Assembly (NCBI GenBank): GCA_024642115.1
Contig: JAHEBU010000003.1
Coordinates: 310,001-374,000 of the forward strand
DNA from: Marivivens sp.
Lineage (GTDB): Bacteria > Pseudomonadota > Alphaproteobacteria > Rhodobacterales > Rhodobacteraceae
Direction: 5' to 3'
Length of the DNA stretch: 64,000 bases
The notes beneath the pieces are model-generated. The model did not search any database, was not told where the DNA came from, and worked only from the letters and a program-made list of their open reading frames with translations. Positions within the stretch are counted from its first letter, which is position 1. Every line of letters begins with the position of its first letter. This document shows positions 9,004-17,348 of the stretch, piece after piece. Both the position numbers and the translations under genes were made by a program.

Positions 9004-9921
9004 TCATTCCGTCGACGTGACGATCACCTCGACCCGCCGGTTCGCCTCGCGGCCCGCCTCGGTCAGATTGCTGGCGACGGGGGCCAGATAGCCCATCCCT
9101 TCGGCATCCAGCTGGCTCCTGGGGATGCCATAGACGCTCACCAGCCGCTCCAGCACCGACCCCGCCCGGCGCTTTGACAGGGCGATATTTCCATCCAGCG
9201 ACCCTGACGCATCCGTATGCCCGACCAGGGCGACGGTCCGGGTCGGGTTCGCCTTGAGATACTCTGCCAGGGACACCAACGATGGATAGGGGCCGGGGGC
9301 CAACTGTGCCGATCCGGTCTCGAATGTCAGGTCCGTCAGCACGACATGGCCCGCCTGATCCAATTGAGTGGCAAAATCGGTGGGGGGCTGGTCAGAGGGG
9401 GCAGTCATGACAGGGGCCTCGGTCACGACCGGGGCTGCCTCTTCGGGGGGACCCACGCGGATCACCTGCACGAACCCCGCCTGCGCAGTCCGGCTGACCA
9501 TCAGGCTCACCACCTCGGCCCCATTGCGGGTGGACAGAAAGCGGAAATCACCCAGATCGACCTCCATCCGGGGGGGCGGCAGGACTTCGGTGCCAAACCT
9601 GAAATCGAACCCGCCGCAGTCGTCGGTCTGACATTCGAACAGGATCTCGAACCCGGCGGCAGTCAACTGATCGCGCAGCGGGGCAAGGATCTGCAAGGTC
9701 GTCAGCCCCGCCGCCCCAATTCGCCAGGCACTTCGGCTCACCGCACCCTCGGCCACCACAGTCGGAATCGCCCCGTCTTTCCACGGCCCGACCGGAATCG
9801 AATAGCTGTCCATCGGGGTCACTTCGACCACCTCTTCGGTGGCATTGGCCGGAAAGTGCAGGCTCACAGCCCCGGCCAGCCCCGGCAGAACCGACAGCAC
9901 GAGGGCGGCCCGCAGGATCAT
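9004..9921 (-). CDS. OmpA-family peptidoglycan-associated outer-membrane protein
   Basis: A 305-residue envelope protein. It has a signal peptide (ILRAALVLSVLPGLAGAVSL), an N-terminal region of about 150 residues with no recognised domain and a pair of cysteines (FECQTDDCGGFDF), and a Pro/Thr-rich linker. The C-terminal OmpA domain shows LTDLTFETGSAQL, LVGHTDASGSLDGNIALSKR and EAGREANRRVEV, which bind meso-diaminopimelate of the cell wall. Its ATG overlaps the stop of the upstream AhpD-like gene (ATGA, 9918-9921), so it is probably translationally coupled as the last gene of a four-gene operon. Confidence 0.9.
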   Translation of the reverse strand: MILRAALVLSVLPGLAGAVSLHFPANATEEVVEVTPMDSYSIPVGPWKDGAIPTVVAEGAVSRSAWRIGAAGLTTLQILAPLRDQLTAAGFEILFECQTDDCGGFDFRFGTEVLPPPRMEVDLGDFRFLSTRNGAEVVSLMVSRTAQAGFVQVIRVGPPEEAAPVVTEAPVMTAPSDQPPTDFATQLDQAGHVVLTDLTFETGSAQLAPGPYPSLVSLAEYLKANPTRTVALVGHTDASGSLDGNIALSKRRAGSVLERLVSVYGIPRSQLDAEGMGYLAPVASNLTEAGREANRRVEVIVTSTE

Positions 9922-10484
9922 CGGGCCTGCGCGTGATAGGCGTCGTTGGGGCGCATGTCGGTGGCCGAGGCCATGCGGTTGGACATGTTGTAGAACCCGG
10001 TCACAGACGCAATGTCCCAGATATCCCGGTCGGTGAACCCAACCTGCCGCAGGGCGTCGCGGTGATGCTCTTCGATCGTAGCCGAGGCGACGGTGACCTT
10101 TTCGGCAAACTCCAGCATCGCCCGCTGCCGGGCATCCAGCGGGGCGACCCGCCAATTCATCACCAGCATTTCGCCCAGCTTTGGATCGCCCGACAACTGC
10201 CGGACGGCGGCCCCATGGGCGGTCAGGCAGTAAAAGCATTTGTTGATCGACGACACGACGACCGCGATCATCTCGCGCTCCAGCTTGCTCAGGCCGGACG
10301 GGGCCAGCATCAGGTCGTTATACATGGCCGCAAAAGCGTCCAGCTTGGCGATATCGAACGCGTAGGCCCGCAAGACATTCGGCACCATGCCCAGCTTTTC
10401 GACGCATTTGTCGAAATAGGCCTGGGTGTGCGGCGGCAGCGGATCGACCTGCGGCAGGTCGAGTGCTGTGGGTTGGTCGGTCAT
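9918..10484 (-). CDS. AhpD-like peroxidase-related protein (carboxymuconolactone decarboxylase fold)
   Basis: A 188-residue protein with the AhpD redox motif C83-x-x-C86 and H90 (NKCFYCLTAHGAAV). This is the signature of alkylhydroperoxidase-like proteins of the peroxidase-related subgroup (about 180-190 residues). The two cysteines are expected to cycle between thiol and disulfide while reducing a peroxide, but the natural substrate is not known. The C-terminal GFTDRDIWDIASVTGFYNMSNRM is typical. It starts 3 bases after the GNAT gene ends and overlaps the OmpA gene by 4 bases. Confidence 0.9.
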   Translation of the reverse strand: MTDQPTALDLPQVDPLPPHTQAYFDKCVEKLGMVPNVLRAYAFDIAKLDAFAAMYNDLMLAPSGLSKLEREMIAVVVSSINKCFYCLTAHGAAVRQLSGDPKLGEMLVMNWRVAPLDARQRAMLEFAEKVTVASATIEEHHRDALRQVGFTDRDIWDIASVTGFYNMSNRMASATDMRPNDAYHAQAR

Positions 10485-10487
10485 CGC

Positions 10488-11198
10488 CTACTCCTTGATC
10501 CGGTAGTGATACTGTCCCACGACCTGCATCCCGAGGGAAGCATAGAGGGCATTGGCCCCCTCATTCGCCCGCGTCACCACCAGCGACAGATGGGACGCGC
10601 CCTGCCCCTTGGCCCAAAACGCGGCCGCATGCAGCATGTGACGGGCCAGCCCCCGACGGCGAAACCGGGGCGCAACCTCCAGCGCGTGCAGCATTGCATG
10701 GGGGCCATGCATCGCCACATAGGCGGTCCCGGCGGGCTGATCGTCAAGACGACCCAGCAGGGTTGTCTTGGGGCCTTTGGCCCGGTCCATCACGGCCAAC
10801 CTTTCGGGGCCGACCCCACCTTCGACCCAGATTTCGGCCTGAACGGCCAGCGGCGGCCAGACCTCGAACGTGGTGACGGGGGGTGGGCGCTGGGTGGCCA
10901 GAACCGCGACCGGGGCGGCATAGGCCACGACCGGGTCCATGATGCGATAGCCCCGGTCGGCCAGCAGCGCGTCAAGGGGGTCGTCCCCGGCCCGGATCAT
11001 CCACAATTGACGCTGACCCAACCCACGCTGCACCGCCTCGACCAGTGGCAGACCTGCTGCGGTGACATGGCCGGTCGCGGCGCTCACCCGGCTTCCGCCG
11101 CCCTGCCCGATCCGCACGACCCAGCTGCCTCCGGTGACGCGACCCGCATCAGGCCACGTCCGGTCCACCACGTCGTAAAGGGTGGCCGCGTTCATCAT
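10488..11198 (-). CDS. GNAT-family N-acetyltransferase
   Basis: A 236-residue protein. The acetyl-CoA-binding motif is in the C-terminal third: LEVAPRFRRRGLARHMLHAA (R-x-x-G-x-A), followed by LVVTRANEGANALYASLGM. The N-terminal two thirds resemble a degenerate second GNAT fold, as in tandem acetyltransferases. It transfers an acetyl group to an unknown amine. Two adjacent start codons exist (11198 and 11195); the first overlaps the stop of the upstream CinA-like gene by 4 bases, favouring coupling. Confidence 0.85.
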   Translation of the reverse strand: MMNAATLYDVVDRTWPDAGRVTGGSWVVRIGQGGGSRVSAATGHVTAAGLPLVEAVQRGLGQRQLWMIRAGDDPLDALLADRGYRIMDPVVAYAAPVAVLATQRPPPVTTFEVWPPLAVQAEIWVEGGVGPERLAVMDRAKGPKTTLLGRLDDQPAGTAYVAMHGPHAMLHALEVAPRFRRRGLARHMLHAAAFWAKGQGASHLSLVVTRANEGANALYASLGMQVVGQYHYRIKE

Positions 11199-11917
11199 GC
11201 CGGGAACAGACCCTGCAACACGGCCATCGCGGCATCCAGCCGGGCAGTATCGGTCCCGCGCATGACGATGTTGGCGCCATAAATGCCGTCCTTCTGGAAC
11301 GGGTAGGACCCGATGGACAGGTCCGGGTAATCGGTGGCGATCTGCGCCAGCGGCCCCGCAATATCACCCTCGCCCCGGTTGATCCGCCATGTCTGGCTCA
11401 GCAGCGGCGCGCCCCCGGTCAGCGTCGGCAGGACGCTGGCCACCATCGCGGTAAAGACGGACGGCACCCCGGCCATCACATGCACATTGCCGATCTTGAA
11501 GCCCGGGGCCACGCTGACCGGGTTGTCGATCAGGGTCGCGCCGTCGGGGATACGGGCCATGCGCAAACGGGCGGCGTTCAATTCGGCCCCTGTCTTGGCA
11601 TAATGGGCGGCGAGCAGGGCGCGGGCATCGTCGCGCACGTCGATCCCCACGTTGAAGGCCTGCGCGACGCAGTCGGCGGTGATGTCGTCATGGGTCGGGC
11701 CGATCCCGCCACTGGTGAACACATGGTCATGGCGGACCGACAGGGCGCGGATGGCATCTATGATATCGGCGGCAGTGTCGCTGACCACTCGGACCTCGCG
11801 CAGGTCGATCCCCACGCGGGTCAACTCGTTCGCCAGATGGTGCATGTTGCTGTCGCGGGTGCGGCCCGACAGGATTTCGTCGCCTATGACCAACATGGCG
11901 GCGGTGGGGTTGGGCAT
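11195..11917 (-). CDS. Molybdopterin-binding (MoaB/CinA N-terminal) domain protein
   Basis: A 240-residue protein starting MPNPTAAMLVIGDEILSGRT. The start at 11917 is fixed by AGGAGAA eight bases upstream, which overrules longer frames running into sfsA. The MoCF-like domain is shown by IGDEILSGRTRDSNMHHLA, FTSGGIGPTHDDITADCVA and VMAGVPSVF. It is the stand-alone form of the CinA N-terminal domain, lacking the CinA deamidase part. Such proteins are linked to nucleotide or pterin metabolism; the reaction here is unproven. It is the first gene of the operon ending at 9004 and lies only 43 bases from the divergent sfsA start. Confidence 0.88.
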   Translation of the reverse strand: MPNPTAAMLVIGDEILSGRTRDSNMHHLANELTRVGIDLREVRVVSDTAADIIDAIRALSVRHDHVFTSGGIGPTHDDITADCVAQAFNVGIDVRDDARALLAAHYAKTGAELNAARLRMARIPDGATLIDNPVSVAPGFKIGNVHVMAGVPSVFTAMVASVLPTLTGGAPLLSQTWRINRGEGDIAGPLAQIATDYPDLSIGSYPFQKDGIYGANIVMRGTDTARLDAAMAVLQGLFPA

Positions 11918-11960
11918 TACGGGTTCTCCTGTGGCGTTGGCATCGGTATAGGTCGGCCCC
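11918..11960. promoter_or_regulatory. 43-bp divergent start region (CinA-like operon / sfsA)
   Basis: Two convincing genes start 43 bases apart and point away from each other, so their promoters must overlap each other or reach into the opposite coding region. No -35/-10 pair is obvious. Confidence 0.5.
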
Positions 11961-12656
11961 ATGCGGTTTTCCACTCCTCTCGTCCCGGCCACGCTGATCC
12001 GGCGGTACAAACGGTTTCTGGCCGATATCCGGCTGGCCGACGGGACGGAAAGCGTGGCCCATGTGGCCAATCCGGGGTCGATGCTGGGGCTGGCGGAACC
12101 GGGCAGCCAGATCTGGGTGGAACCCAACGATGACCCCCGCAAAAAGCTGCGGTTCGGCTGGCGGCTGATCGATCACGGGGACGGGAAATTCACCGGAATC
12201 GATACCGGGGCGGCCAACCGGGTGGTGGCCGAGGCGCTGGCTGCCGGGCGGATCGACGGGCTGCGCGGTGTGGTCCGACCAGAGGTCCGCTATGGCGAAA
12301 ACTCCCGCGTGGACTTTCACCTGTCCGGGGATGGTCCGGTGACGTGGGTCGAGGTGAAATCAGTAACGCTGAGCCGCACCGCAGGGCTGGCTGAATTTCC
12401 CGACAGCGTGACGACGCGGGGCGCAAAGCACCTGCGCGATCTGGCGGACCGGGTTGCGGCCGGGGACCGGGCGGTTTTGTTGTTTCTGGTGCAGCGGACC
12501 GATTGCCGCTCGGTGCGACTGGCCGGCGATCTGGACCCTGGCTATGCCGCCGCGCACCGGGCCGCCAGCGCCGCGGGAGTCGAAACGATTGCCTATGATT
12601 GCACCATTGATCCCGCGCAGATCACCTTGCGCGGCGTTCTTCCCTTCCAGCCCTAG
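11961..12656 (+). CDS. sfsA: SfsA-family DNA/RNA nuclease (sugar fermentation stimulation protein homologue)
   Basis: A 231-residue protein matching SfsA in length and along its whole sequence. It has an N-terminal OB-like part (LIRRYKRFLADIRLADG, AHVANPGSMLGL) and a C-terminal nuclease-like part with RVDFHLSG, VEVKSVTLSR, FPDSVTTRGAKHLRDL and LFLVQRTDC. Asp and Glu-x-Lys residues in VDFHL and VEVKS fit the restriction-endonuclease-like metal site. In E. coli it was named for stimulating maltose fermentation and binds nucleic acid; its cellular role is unsettled. It is followed after 51 bases by map. Confidence 0.93.
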   Translation: MRFSTPLVPATLIRRYKRFLADIRLADGTESVAHVANPGSMLGLAEPGSQIWVEPNDDPRKKLRFGWRLIDHGDGKFTGIDTGAANRVVAEALAAGRIDGLRGVVRPEVRYGENSRVDFHLSGDGPVTWVEVKSVTLSRTAGLAEFPDSVTTRGAKHLRDLADRVAAGDRAVLLFLVQRTDCRSVRLAGDLDPGYAAAHRAASAAGVETIAYDCTIDPAQITLRGVLPFQP

Positions 12657-12707
12657 AACATCGGCGAAGATTGTCCTATTTTCAGGGAAACGATAAGGAT
12701 CTTTCCC

Positions 12708-13514
12708 GTGGACACGAACAAAGGCCGCCTGACCCGCGAGGGGATCCGCATCTACGAAGAGGCGGATTTTGCCGGGATGCACGCAGCCGGTCGGCTGGCC
12801 GCACAGATCCTCGATGAGATCGCGCCGCAGGTGTTTCCGGGGCAAACGACGGGAGAGATCGACCGGTTGATTACCGAAATGGTCGCAGCGGCGGGCGCGG
12901 TCAGCGCGACCATCGGCTACAAGGGGTATCAGCACGCCTCGTGCATTTCGGTCAACCATGTGGTCTGCCACGGGATTCCGGGGGACAAACTGCTCAAGGA
13001 CGGGGATATCCTTAACATCGACGTCACGGTGATCGTGGATGGGTGGTTCGGGGATACAAGCCGCATGTATGTCGCAGGCAAGCCTTCGGTCAAATCGCAG
13101 CGGCTGATCCAGGTGACCCATGACGCGCTGATGCTGGGGATCGAGGCGGCCAGGCCGGGCAACACCTTTGGTGACATCGGCGCTGCGATCCAGACTTTTG
13201 TGGAAAGTCACCGGATGTCGGTCGTGCGGGATTTCTGCGGGCATGGGCTGGGGCGTGTGTTCCACGCGCCGCCCAACGTGCTGCACTATGGTCGGTCCGG
13301 CACCGGACCACGGCTGGAAGAGGGCATGTTCTTTACCATCGAGCCAATGGTCAACCTGGGCCGCCCCGAAACCAAGGTGCTTGCCGATGACTGGACGGCG
13401 GTCACCCGCGACAAATCGCTGTCAGCGCAGTTCGAACATTCGATAGGCATCACGGCGGATGGCTGCGATATCTTTACCCTGTCGCCGGGCGGCCTGTTTC
13501 ACCCGACAGCGTGA
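12708..13514 (+). CDS. map: Methionine aminopeptidase, type I
   Basis: A 268-residue metalloenzyme that removes the initiator methionine from nascent proteins. It starts with GTG, with AAGGAT about eight bases upstream. The five metal ligands of the pita-bread fold can be placed: two Asp in NIDVTVIVDGWFGDTSRMY, His in FCGHGLGRVFH, Glu in FTIEPMVNLG and Glu near the C-terminal SAQFEHSIGIT. Length is that of the housekeeping type I enzyme. The gene order sfsA-map is frequent in alphaproteobacteria. The gene is followed by a repeat and a strong hairpin with an AT-rich tail. Confidence 0.95.
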   Translation: MDTNKGRLTREGIRIYEEADFAGMHAAGRLAAQILDEIAPQVFPGQTTGEIDRLITEMVAAAGAVSATIGYKGYQHASCISVNHVVCHGIPGDKLLKDGDILNIDVTVIVDGWFGDTSRMYVAGKPSVKSQRLIQVTHDALMLGIEAARPGNTFGDIGAAIQTFVESHRMSVVRDFCGHGLGRVFHAPPNVLHYGRSGTGPRLEEGMFFTIEPMVNLGRPETKVLADDWTAVTRDKSLSAQFEHSIGITADGCDIFTLSPGGLFHPTA

Positions 13515-13520
13515 GGGGGC

Positions 13521-13537
13521 GGTGGGTTGCACCCACC
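13521..13537. repeat. Interspersed palindrome, copy 3
   Basis: GGTGGGT-TGC-ACCCACC, a 7-bp perfect inverted repeat seven bases after the map stop codon; same family as 6155, 7283 and 13656. Confidence 0.8.
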
Positions 13538-13575
13538 CTACGAAACGTCCTCGGGCTTCTTTGGTCTGAAAAACT

Positions 13576-13618
13576 CCCGCCGGAGGCTCCCAGGTCAAAG
13601 CCAGGAGCCTCCGGCGGG
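13576..13618 (+). terminator. Strong 15-bp hairpin with AT-rich tail downstream of map
   Basis: CCCGCCGGAGGCTCC at 13576-13590 pairs perfectly with GGAGCCTCCGGCGGG at 13604-13618 around a 13-nt loop, followed by GATATTTATTGG. It can terminate transcription from map. Part of the same sequence recurs in degenerate form near 7205, also beside a palindrome copy, so it also behaves as a mobile or repeated intergenic element. Confidence 0.65.
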
Positions 13619-13655
13619 GATATTTATTGGCACAAAGGCTGGGGACAATCTGTAA

Positions 13656-13673
13656 GGTGGGTTTCAACCCACC
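13656..13673. repeat. Interspersed palindrome, copy 4
   Basis: GGTGGGTTTCAACCCACC, a perfect 8-bp inverted repeat around TC, 12 bases after the stop codon of the converging DUF2189 gene. Confidence 0.85.
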
Positions 13674-13684
13674 GCCCCTTCGCC

Positions 13685-14554
13685 CTAGCGGACTGCCGCC
13701 CGGTACATGTGCCATGTCGCATGGCCAAGCACGGGCAGGACTACGATCAGCCCAAGAAACATCGGCACCGATCCCAGCGCCAACAGGACCGCCACTGTCA
13801 GACCCCACATCGCCACCACGCGCGGATTGTGGCGGGCGACCTGCACCGAGGTCATGATGGCCATCAACAGGCCCACGCGCCTGTCCACCAGTATCGGAAA
13901 GGACACCAGGCTGACGACCAGCGCCGCCGCCGCGAATACGAACCCCACGGCAAAGCCCAGCAGGATCATCGCAAAACCCGGCCCGGTTGTCAGCACGTCG
14001 GTCAGGAACGCGCCCGCCGAGACGGGCCGCTCTGGCCCGAGTGTCACCATGTAGATCGCATTGGCTGCCAGCATCCAGAACGCAAAGAGCGCAGCCAGAC
14101 CGAGTCCCAGGATCAATTCGGGGCCGATGATCCTCGTGCGCATGTCCGACAGGACCGCCCCCCATCCTGCTTGCTCACCCGACTCACGCCGGCGGCTCAT
14201 ATCATAAAGGGCAATCCCGCTGACCGGACCCAGAAGGGCAAAACCCGCAGTCAGCGGAAACAGCATCTGGACCGACCCCTGACGAAAGGCCACGAACGAC
14301 AGCGCCGCCCCGATGATCGGGTAGATCAGCACAAGGAACAGCACGTCGCTGCGCACCGCGACAAAATCGTCTAACCCCCGGCGCAGGGCCAGCCTTATGT
14401 CGGCGGTCGTCAGAGTCTGGATGACAGGGGTCCGGTGGTCCACACCGCGGGTTCCGTCCAGGGTCTCGCCCGCAAGGTGACCCGCGCCGGCAAGCGCATT
14501 CGCGCCCCAGGACAGGGGATTTCCGATGGTTTTCGGCGTCGTCGAGTTTGGCAT
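13685..14554 (-). CDS. DUF2189 family integral membrane protein
   Basis: A 289-residue membrane protein. About 40 hydrophilic N-terminal residues precede the RTPVIQTLTTADIRLALRRGL segment, which opens DUF2189 (COG5473). Six hydrophobic helices can be seen, including SDVLFLVLIYPIIGAALSFV, GPELILGLGLAALFAFWML and LVSLVSFPILVDRRVGLLMA. The cytoplasmic DMSRRRESGEQAGW loop and the helix-break VSFPILVDR are typical. Function is unknown; members are common in alphaproteobacteria. It converges on map across the repeat cluster. Confidence 0.88.
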   Translation of the reverse strand: MPNSTTPKTIGNPLSWGANALAGAGHLAGETLDGTRGVDHRTPVIQTLTTADIRLALRRGLDDFVAVRSDVLFLVLIYPIIGAALSFVAFRQGSVQMLFPLTAGFALLGPVSGIALYDMSRRRESGEQAGWGAVLSDMRTRIIGPELILGLGLAALFAFWMLAANAIYMVTLGPERPVSAGAFLTDVLTTGPGFAMILLGFAVGFVFAAAALVVSLVSFPILVDRRVGLLMAIMTSVQVARHNPRVVAMWGLTVAVLLALGSVPMFLGLIVVLPVLGHATWHMYRAAVR

Positions 14555-14721
14555 TGTCTCCTCCTGACGGGGTCAGGGCAGACGGCCGGAATGGCCGTGC
14601 AGTGCCGACCTTGACCCAAGGTAACACGGGTCAGGACAGTGTGGACGACAGGTTTTCGTGAGCGGCGGCCGCTTGCCGAATTCGGCAGGTGCCCGGCCGT
14701 GAATGGCTGACGACAGTTGGT

Positions 14722-15066
14722 TCAGGTGAGATCGGTCACTCCGTCACCCTGGGGGTCAACGGCGATGCCTTTGGCGCCGGGCTGGCCCACGACCCCGCCG
14801 AAACGTGCTTCGGTTACATAGACAGGTCTGCCATCTATCAGGCAGATCACCACTTGCGCGGCAGCGTAGTCCCGGTCTGCCGCATGCCCTGCTTTCCACT
14901 GCAAACCGCCCGACATCGAAATATTGGCAAACTCGATCCGATTGCCGTCCCTGTCCTGCGCCTTGGCCAGACATCGGTTGCAGAAATACCAGGGGTATCG
15001 CGGGGACGGCTCGCACGGCGTTCCGCAACCGGGGCAAAAATGTGCGCTGTGGTCGGCCGTCGTCAC
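14722..15066 (-). CDS. Small zinc-ribbon protein of unknown function
   Basis: A 114-residue protein starting TTADHSAHFCPGCGTPCEPS and continuing YPWYFCNRCLAKAQDRDGN: two CxxC knuckles about 18 residues apart that should bind one Zn2+. The rest contains no known domain. Its start is 4 bases after the stop of the MscS-type channel gene, so the two are probably cotranscribed. No function is claimed. Confidence 0.72.
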   Translation of the reverse strand: MTTADHSAHFCPGCGTPCEPSPRYPWYFCNRCLAKAQDRDGNRIEFANISMSGGLQWKAGHAADRDYAAAQVVICLIDGRPVYVTEARFGGVVGQPGAKGIAVDPQGDGVTDLT

Positions 15067-15070
15067 CGCG

Positions 15071-16417
15071 TCAGTCCACCACCACCGGCCCAGTCCGAAG
15101 CTCGGATCCTTCCAGCACCCGCACTTCGCGCTGCGGGAAGGGGATGCTGATTCCGTTCGCCTTGAACGCGTCCCACAGCGCCAGATAGACGTTGCCTTTG
15201 ATATTGGTCAGGCCACCGGTCGGGTCCTTGATCCAGAACCGCAGGATATAGTCCACTGAACTGTCGCCAAAGCCGACGATGTGGCAGACAGTCGGGCGGA
15301 ACGACAGGACCCTGTCCACCCCCATCGCGGCCTCGATGGCGATCCGCCGCACGTCGTGCGGATTGTCGTTGTAGGAGGTGCCGAAAAAGATATCGAGCCG
15401 GACGAATTCGTTGGAGTGAGACCAGTTGACCACCTGACCCGTGATAAGATCCTCGTTCGGAACGAGATATTCCTTTCCGTCCCGCGTAGTGATCGACACA
15501 TACCGCGCGCCCAGCGAATTGATCCAGCCGAACGTGTCACCCAGCGAAATGACGTCCCCCGGCTTGATGGATTTGTCGAGCAGGATGATGATCCCCGACA
15601 CCAGGTTCGACACCACCTTTTGCAGGCCGAAACCAAGACCGACACCGATCGCCCCCGACAGAACGGCCAGCCCGGTCAGGTCCACCCCCACCGTCTTGAG
15701 CCCCGCATAGACCGCGATGCCATAGAGAAGCAGTTGCATGAACTTGATCGACAGGACCCGCATCGACGGGCTCAGGTCTTCGTTCCTTTCCAGACTGCTG
15801 GCGGCAGTCCGTGACAGGAACCGGGCTAGAAAGAACAGCACCCCAAGGATCAGGATGGCTTGCAGCACCATCCAGACCGAAATGCGGACGGTGCCAAACT
15901 CGATTGCCAGCGACTCCAGCAGTCCTTGCGTTGGCCCGTCCAATCCCAGGATGCGCAGGGTAATCCAGATCCACGCGCCGTATCGAACGATATTGCGAAG
16001 GGCATTGTTGGTGATCAGCCGGGTGGCAAAGGTGACGATCAGCCACGCCAGCGCAAGGTTGGCGATGATGCCCAACAGGTAGGATCGGCTGGGCCACATC
16101 CACGCCCGCATGGCCCCGACGACGATCCAGATCAGCGCAACAAAGAAAATGGCGCGCAGCCGTTTGTGGGTGACGACCAGATAGCGCATCCGCCACTTGG
16201 GCCAGCCCTCGCGGGCGCGCATCCAGTCATAGAGCTTGGGCGCCAGCAGGCCGCGCAGCAGGTGCGCCGCCGCAAAGACCCCCAGCGCGATAGCGATCTG
16301 GTAGGCATTCCACGGCCGCATGAGCGTGTTTAGAAACACCTGAGCCTGGCTGATCAGCCCGTGCCCAAGATCGACGATCTGACCGGCCTGTGCTGCGATG
16401 CTTGTGTCCGGCTCCAT
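15071..16417 (-). CDS. MscS-family mechanosensitive ion channel
   Basis: A 448-residue inner-membrane protein. Several N-terminal membrane helices precede the MscS pore and beta domain: GLAVLSGAIGVGLGFGLQKVVSNLVSG is the Gly/Ala-rich pore helix, cited here as GAIGVGLGFGLQKVVSN. It is followed by LLDKSIKPGDVISLGDTFG and SLGARYVSITTRDGKEYLVP, then the alpha/beta C-terminal part. Such channels open under membrane tension and release solutes on hypo-osmotic shock. It is longer than E. coli MscS (286 residues) because of extra N-terminal helices. Confidence 0.92.
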   Translation of the reverse strand: MEPDTSIAAQAGQIVDLGHGLISQAQVFLNTLMRPWNAYQIAIALGVFAAAHLLRGLLAPKLYDWMRAREGWPKWRMRYLVVTHKRLRAIFFVALIWIVVGAMRAWMWPSRSYLLGIIANLALAWLIVTFATRLITNNALRNIVRYGAWIWITLRILGLDGPTQGLLESLAIEFGTVRISVWMVLQAILILGVLFFLARFLSRTAASSLERNEDLSPSMRVLSIKFMQLLLYGIAVYAGLKTVGVDLTGLAVLSGAIGVGLGFGLQKVVSNLVSGIIILLDKSIKPGDVISLGDTFGWINSLGARYVSITTRDGKEYLVPNEDLITGQVVNWSHSNEFVRLDIFFGTSYNDNPHDVRRIAIEAAMGVDRVLSFRPTVCHIVGFGDSSVDYILRFWIKDPTGGLTNIKGNVYLALWDAFKANGISIPFPQREVRVLEGSELRTGPVVVD

Positions 16418-16468
16418 GATCCCCTGCCCTTTGGGTCATAGTGCATCGCCAAAGGGCGAGGGGCAAGC

Positions 16469-17101
16469 TCAGCGCAGGATCAGGGCCACTTCGTTTCGAC
16501 GGTTCCACGGCGCGGTGAACGGATCGTCGTAGTAGTAATACCGGGCGTCGGGATCGACGGTCAGCCCCGCCTTGGTGGCGATGGCACGCAGGTCGGCCTC
16601 GTGGCTGGCAACGGACCGGGCGGTGGCCCAACCGGAATAGCGCAGCACGATCTGCCGGGTGCCGGGGGTCTCTTCAAACCGGATGGCATCGGATTTCGGG
16701 GTGGGCAGCGTATCGCGGGTATAACTGGACGGCATCATGAAACTGACGGTCCACGCGTCCCCTTCGGCAGCCTGGGTGACGGGGACAGTCATGGCAATCT
16801 TGGCCGGAGCCTGCGTGACAGGGGTGGTCATCGCCACCTTGGCAGCACCTTCGTTCCCACCAAAGATATAGCCGGCCAATACCTGAAACCCCCGGCGCAA
16901 GGCCGCGTCGCGGTCGCCCTGCACGGTCACGATGGCCAGCAGGCTGGGTGCATAGGCGCGCACCTCGGCCCCGTCGATCACCTGCTCGACGGTATAGGTG
17001 GGGGCTTCGTAGCCATGATAGGTGCCTTGGGCCACGGCGGTCGTGCCACCCAAGCCCGCCCCTGTCACCAATGTCAGAACTTTCGCCAGTGTGTTTGCCA
17101 T
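16469..17101 (-). CDS. SOUL-family haem-binding-type protein, exported
   Basis: A 210-residue protein starting ANTLAKVLTLVTGAGLGGTT, a signal peptide ending near VAQG. The start at 17101 follows AGGAGG. The SOUL domain is marked by YEAPTYTVEQVIDGAEVRAY, AGYIFGGNEGAAKVAMTTPV and SFMMPSSYTRDTLPTP, with the C-terminal YYYYDDPFTAPWNRRNEVAL. Animal SOUL/HEBP proteins bind haem, whereas bacterial members are uncharacterised; haem binding is therefore only inferred. It is upstream of, and divergent from, leuC. Confidence 0.88.
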   Translation of the reverse strand: MANTLAKVLTLVTGAGLGGTTAVAQGTYHGYEAPTYTVEQVIDGAEVRAYAPSLLAIVTVQGDRDAALRRGFQVLAGYIFGGNEGAAKVAMTTPVTQAPAKIAMTVPVTQAAEGDAWTVSFMMPSSYTRDTLPTPKSDAIRFEETPGTRQIVLRYSGWATARSVASHEADLRAIATKAGLTVDPDARYYYYDDPFTAPWNRRNEVALILR

Positions 17102-17348
17102 GTCGGCCTCCTGACCTTTCATATGGGGATGATACGGGGCAAACCCAAACGGCGATCACCCGGCCTTGATCGAACAGGGAACTAGGTGTATCTGCGGCCC
17201 ATGCAACAGGTCTTTGACATGTCCGACCGCGCCCGCCTGCCTTGGCGGTTTTATGGTGCCACCTGCACCATCCTCGCCCGCGTCTGACCTGACCTGCGCG
17301 CACAGCGCCCCTTTGCCTGACCATTCCCCTATATATCGGAGAGGACCC

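Noticed and set aside
6155-13673. CRISPR array considered for the repeated palindromes
   Set aside because: The copies are kilobases apart or separated by unrelated elements, with no regular spacers and no cas genes.
17102-17348. Classical leucine attenuator before leuC
   Set aside because: No run of leucine codons and no terminator/antiterminator pair could be found in the leader.
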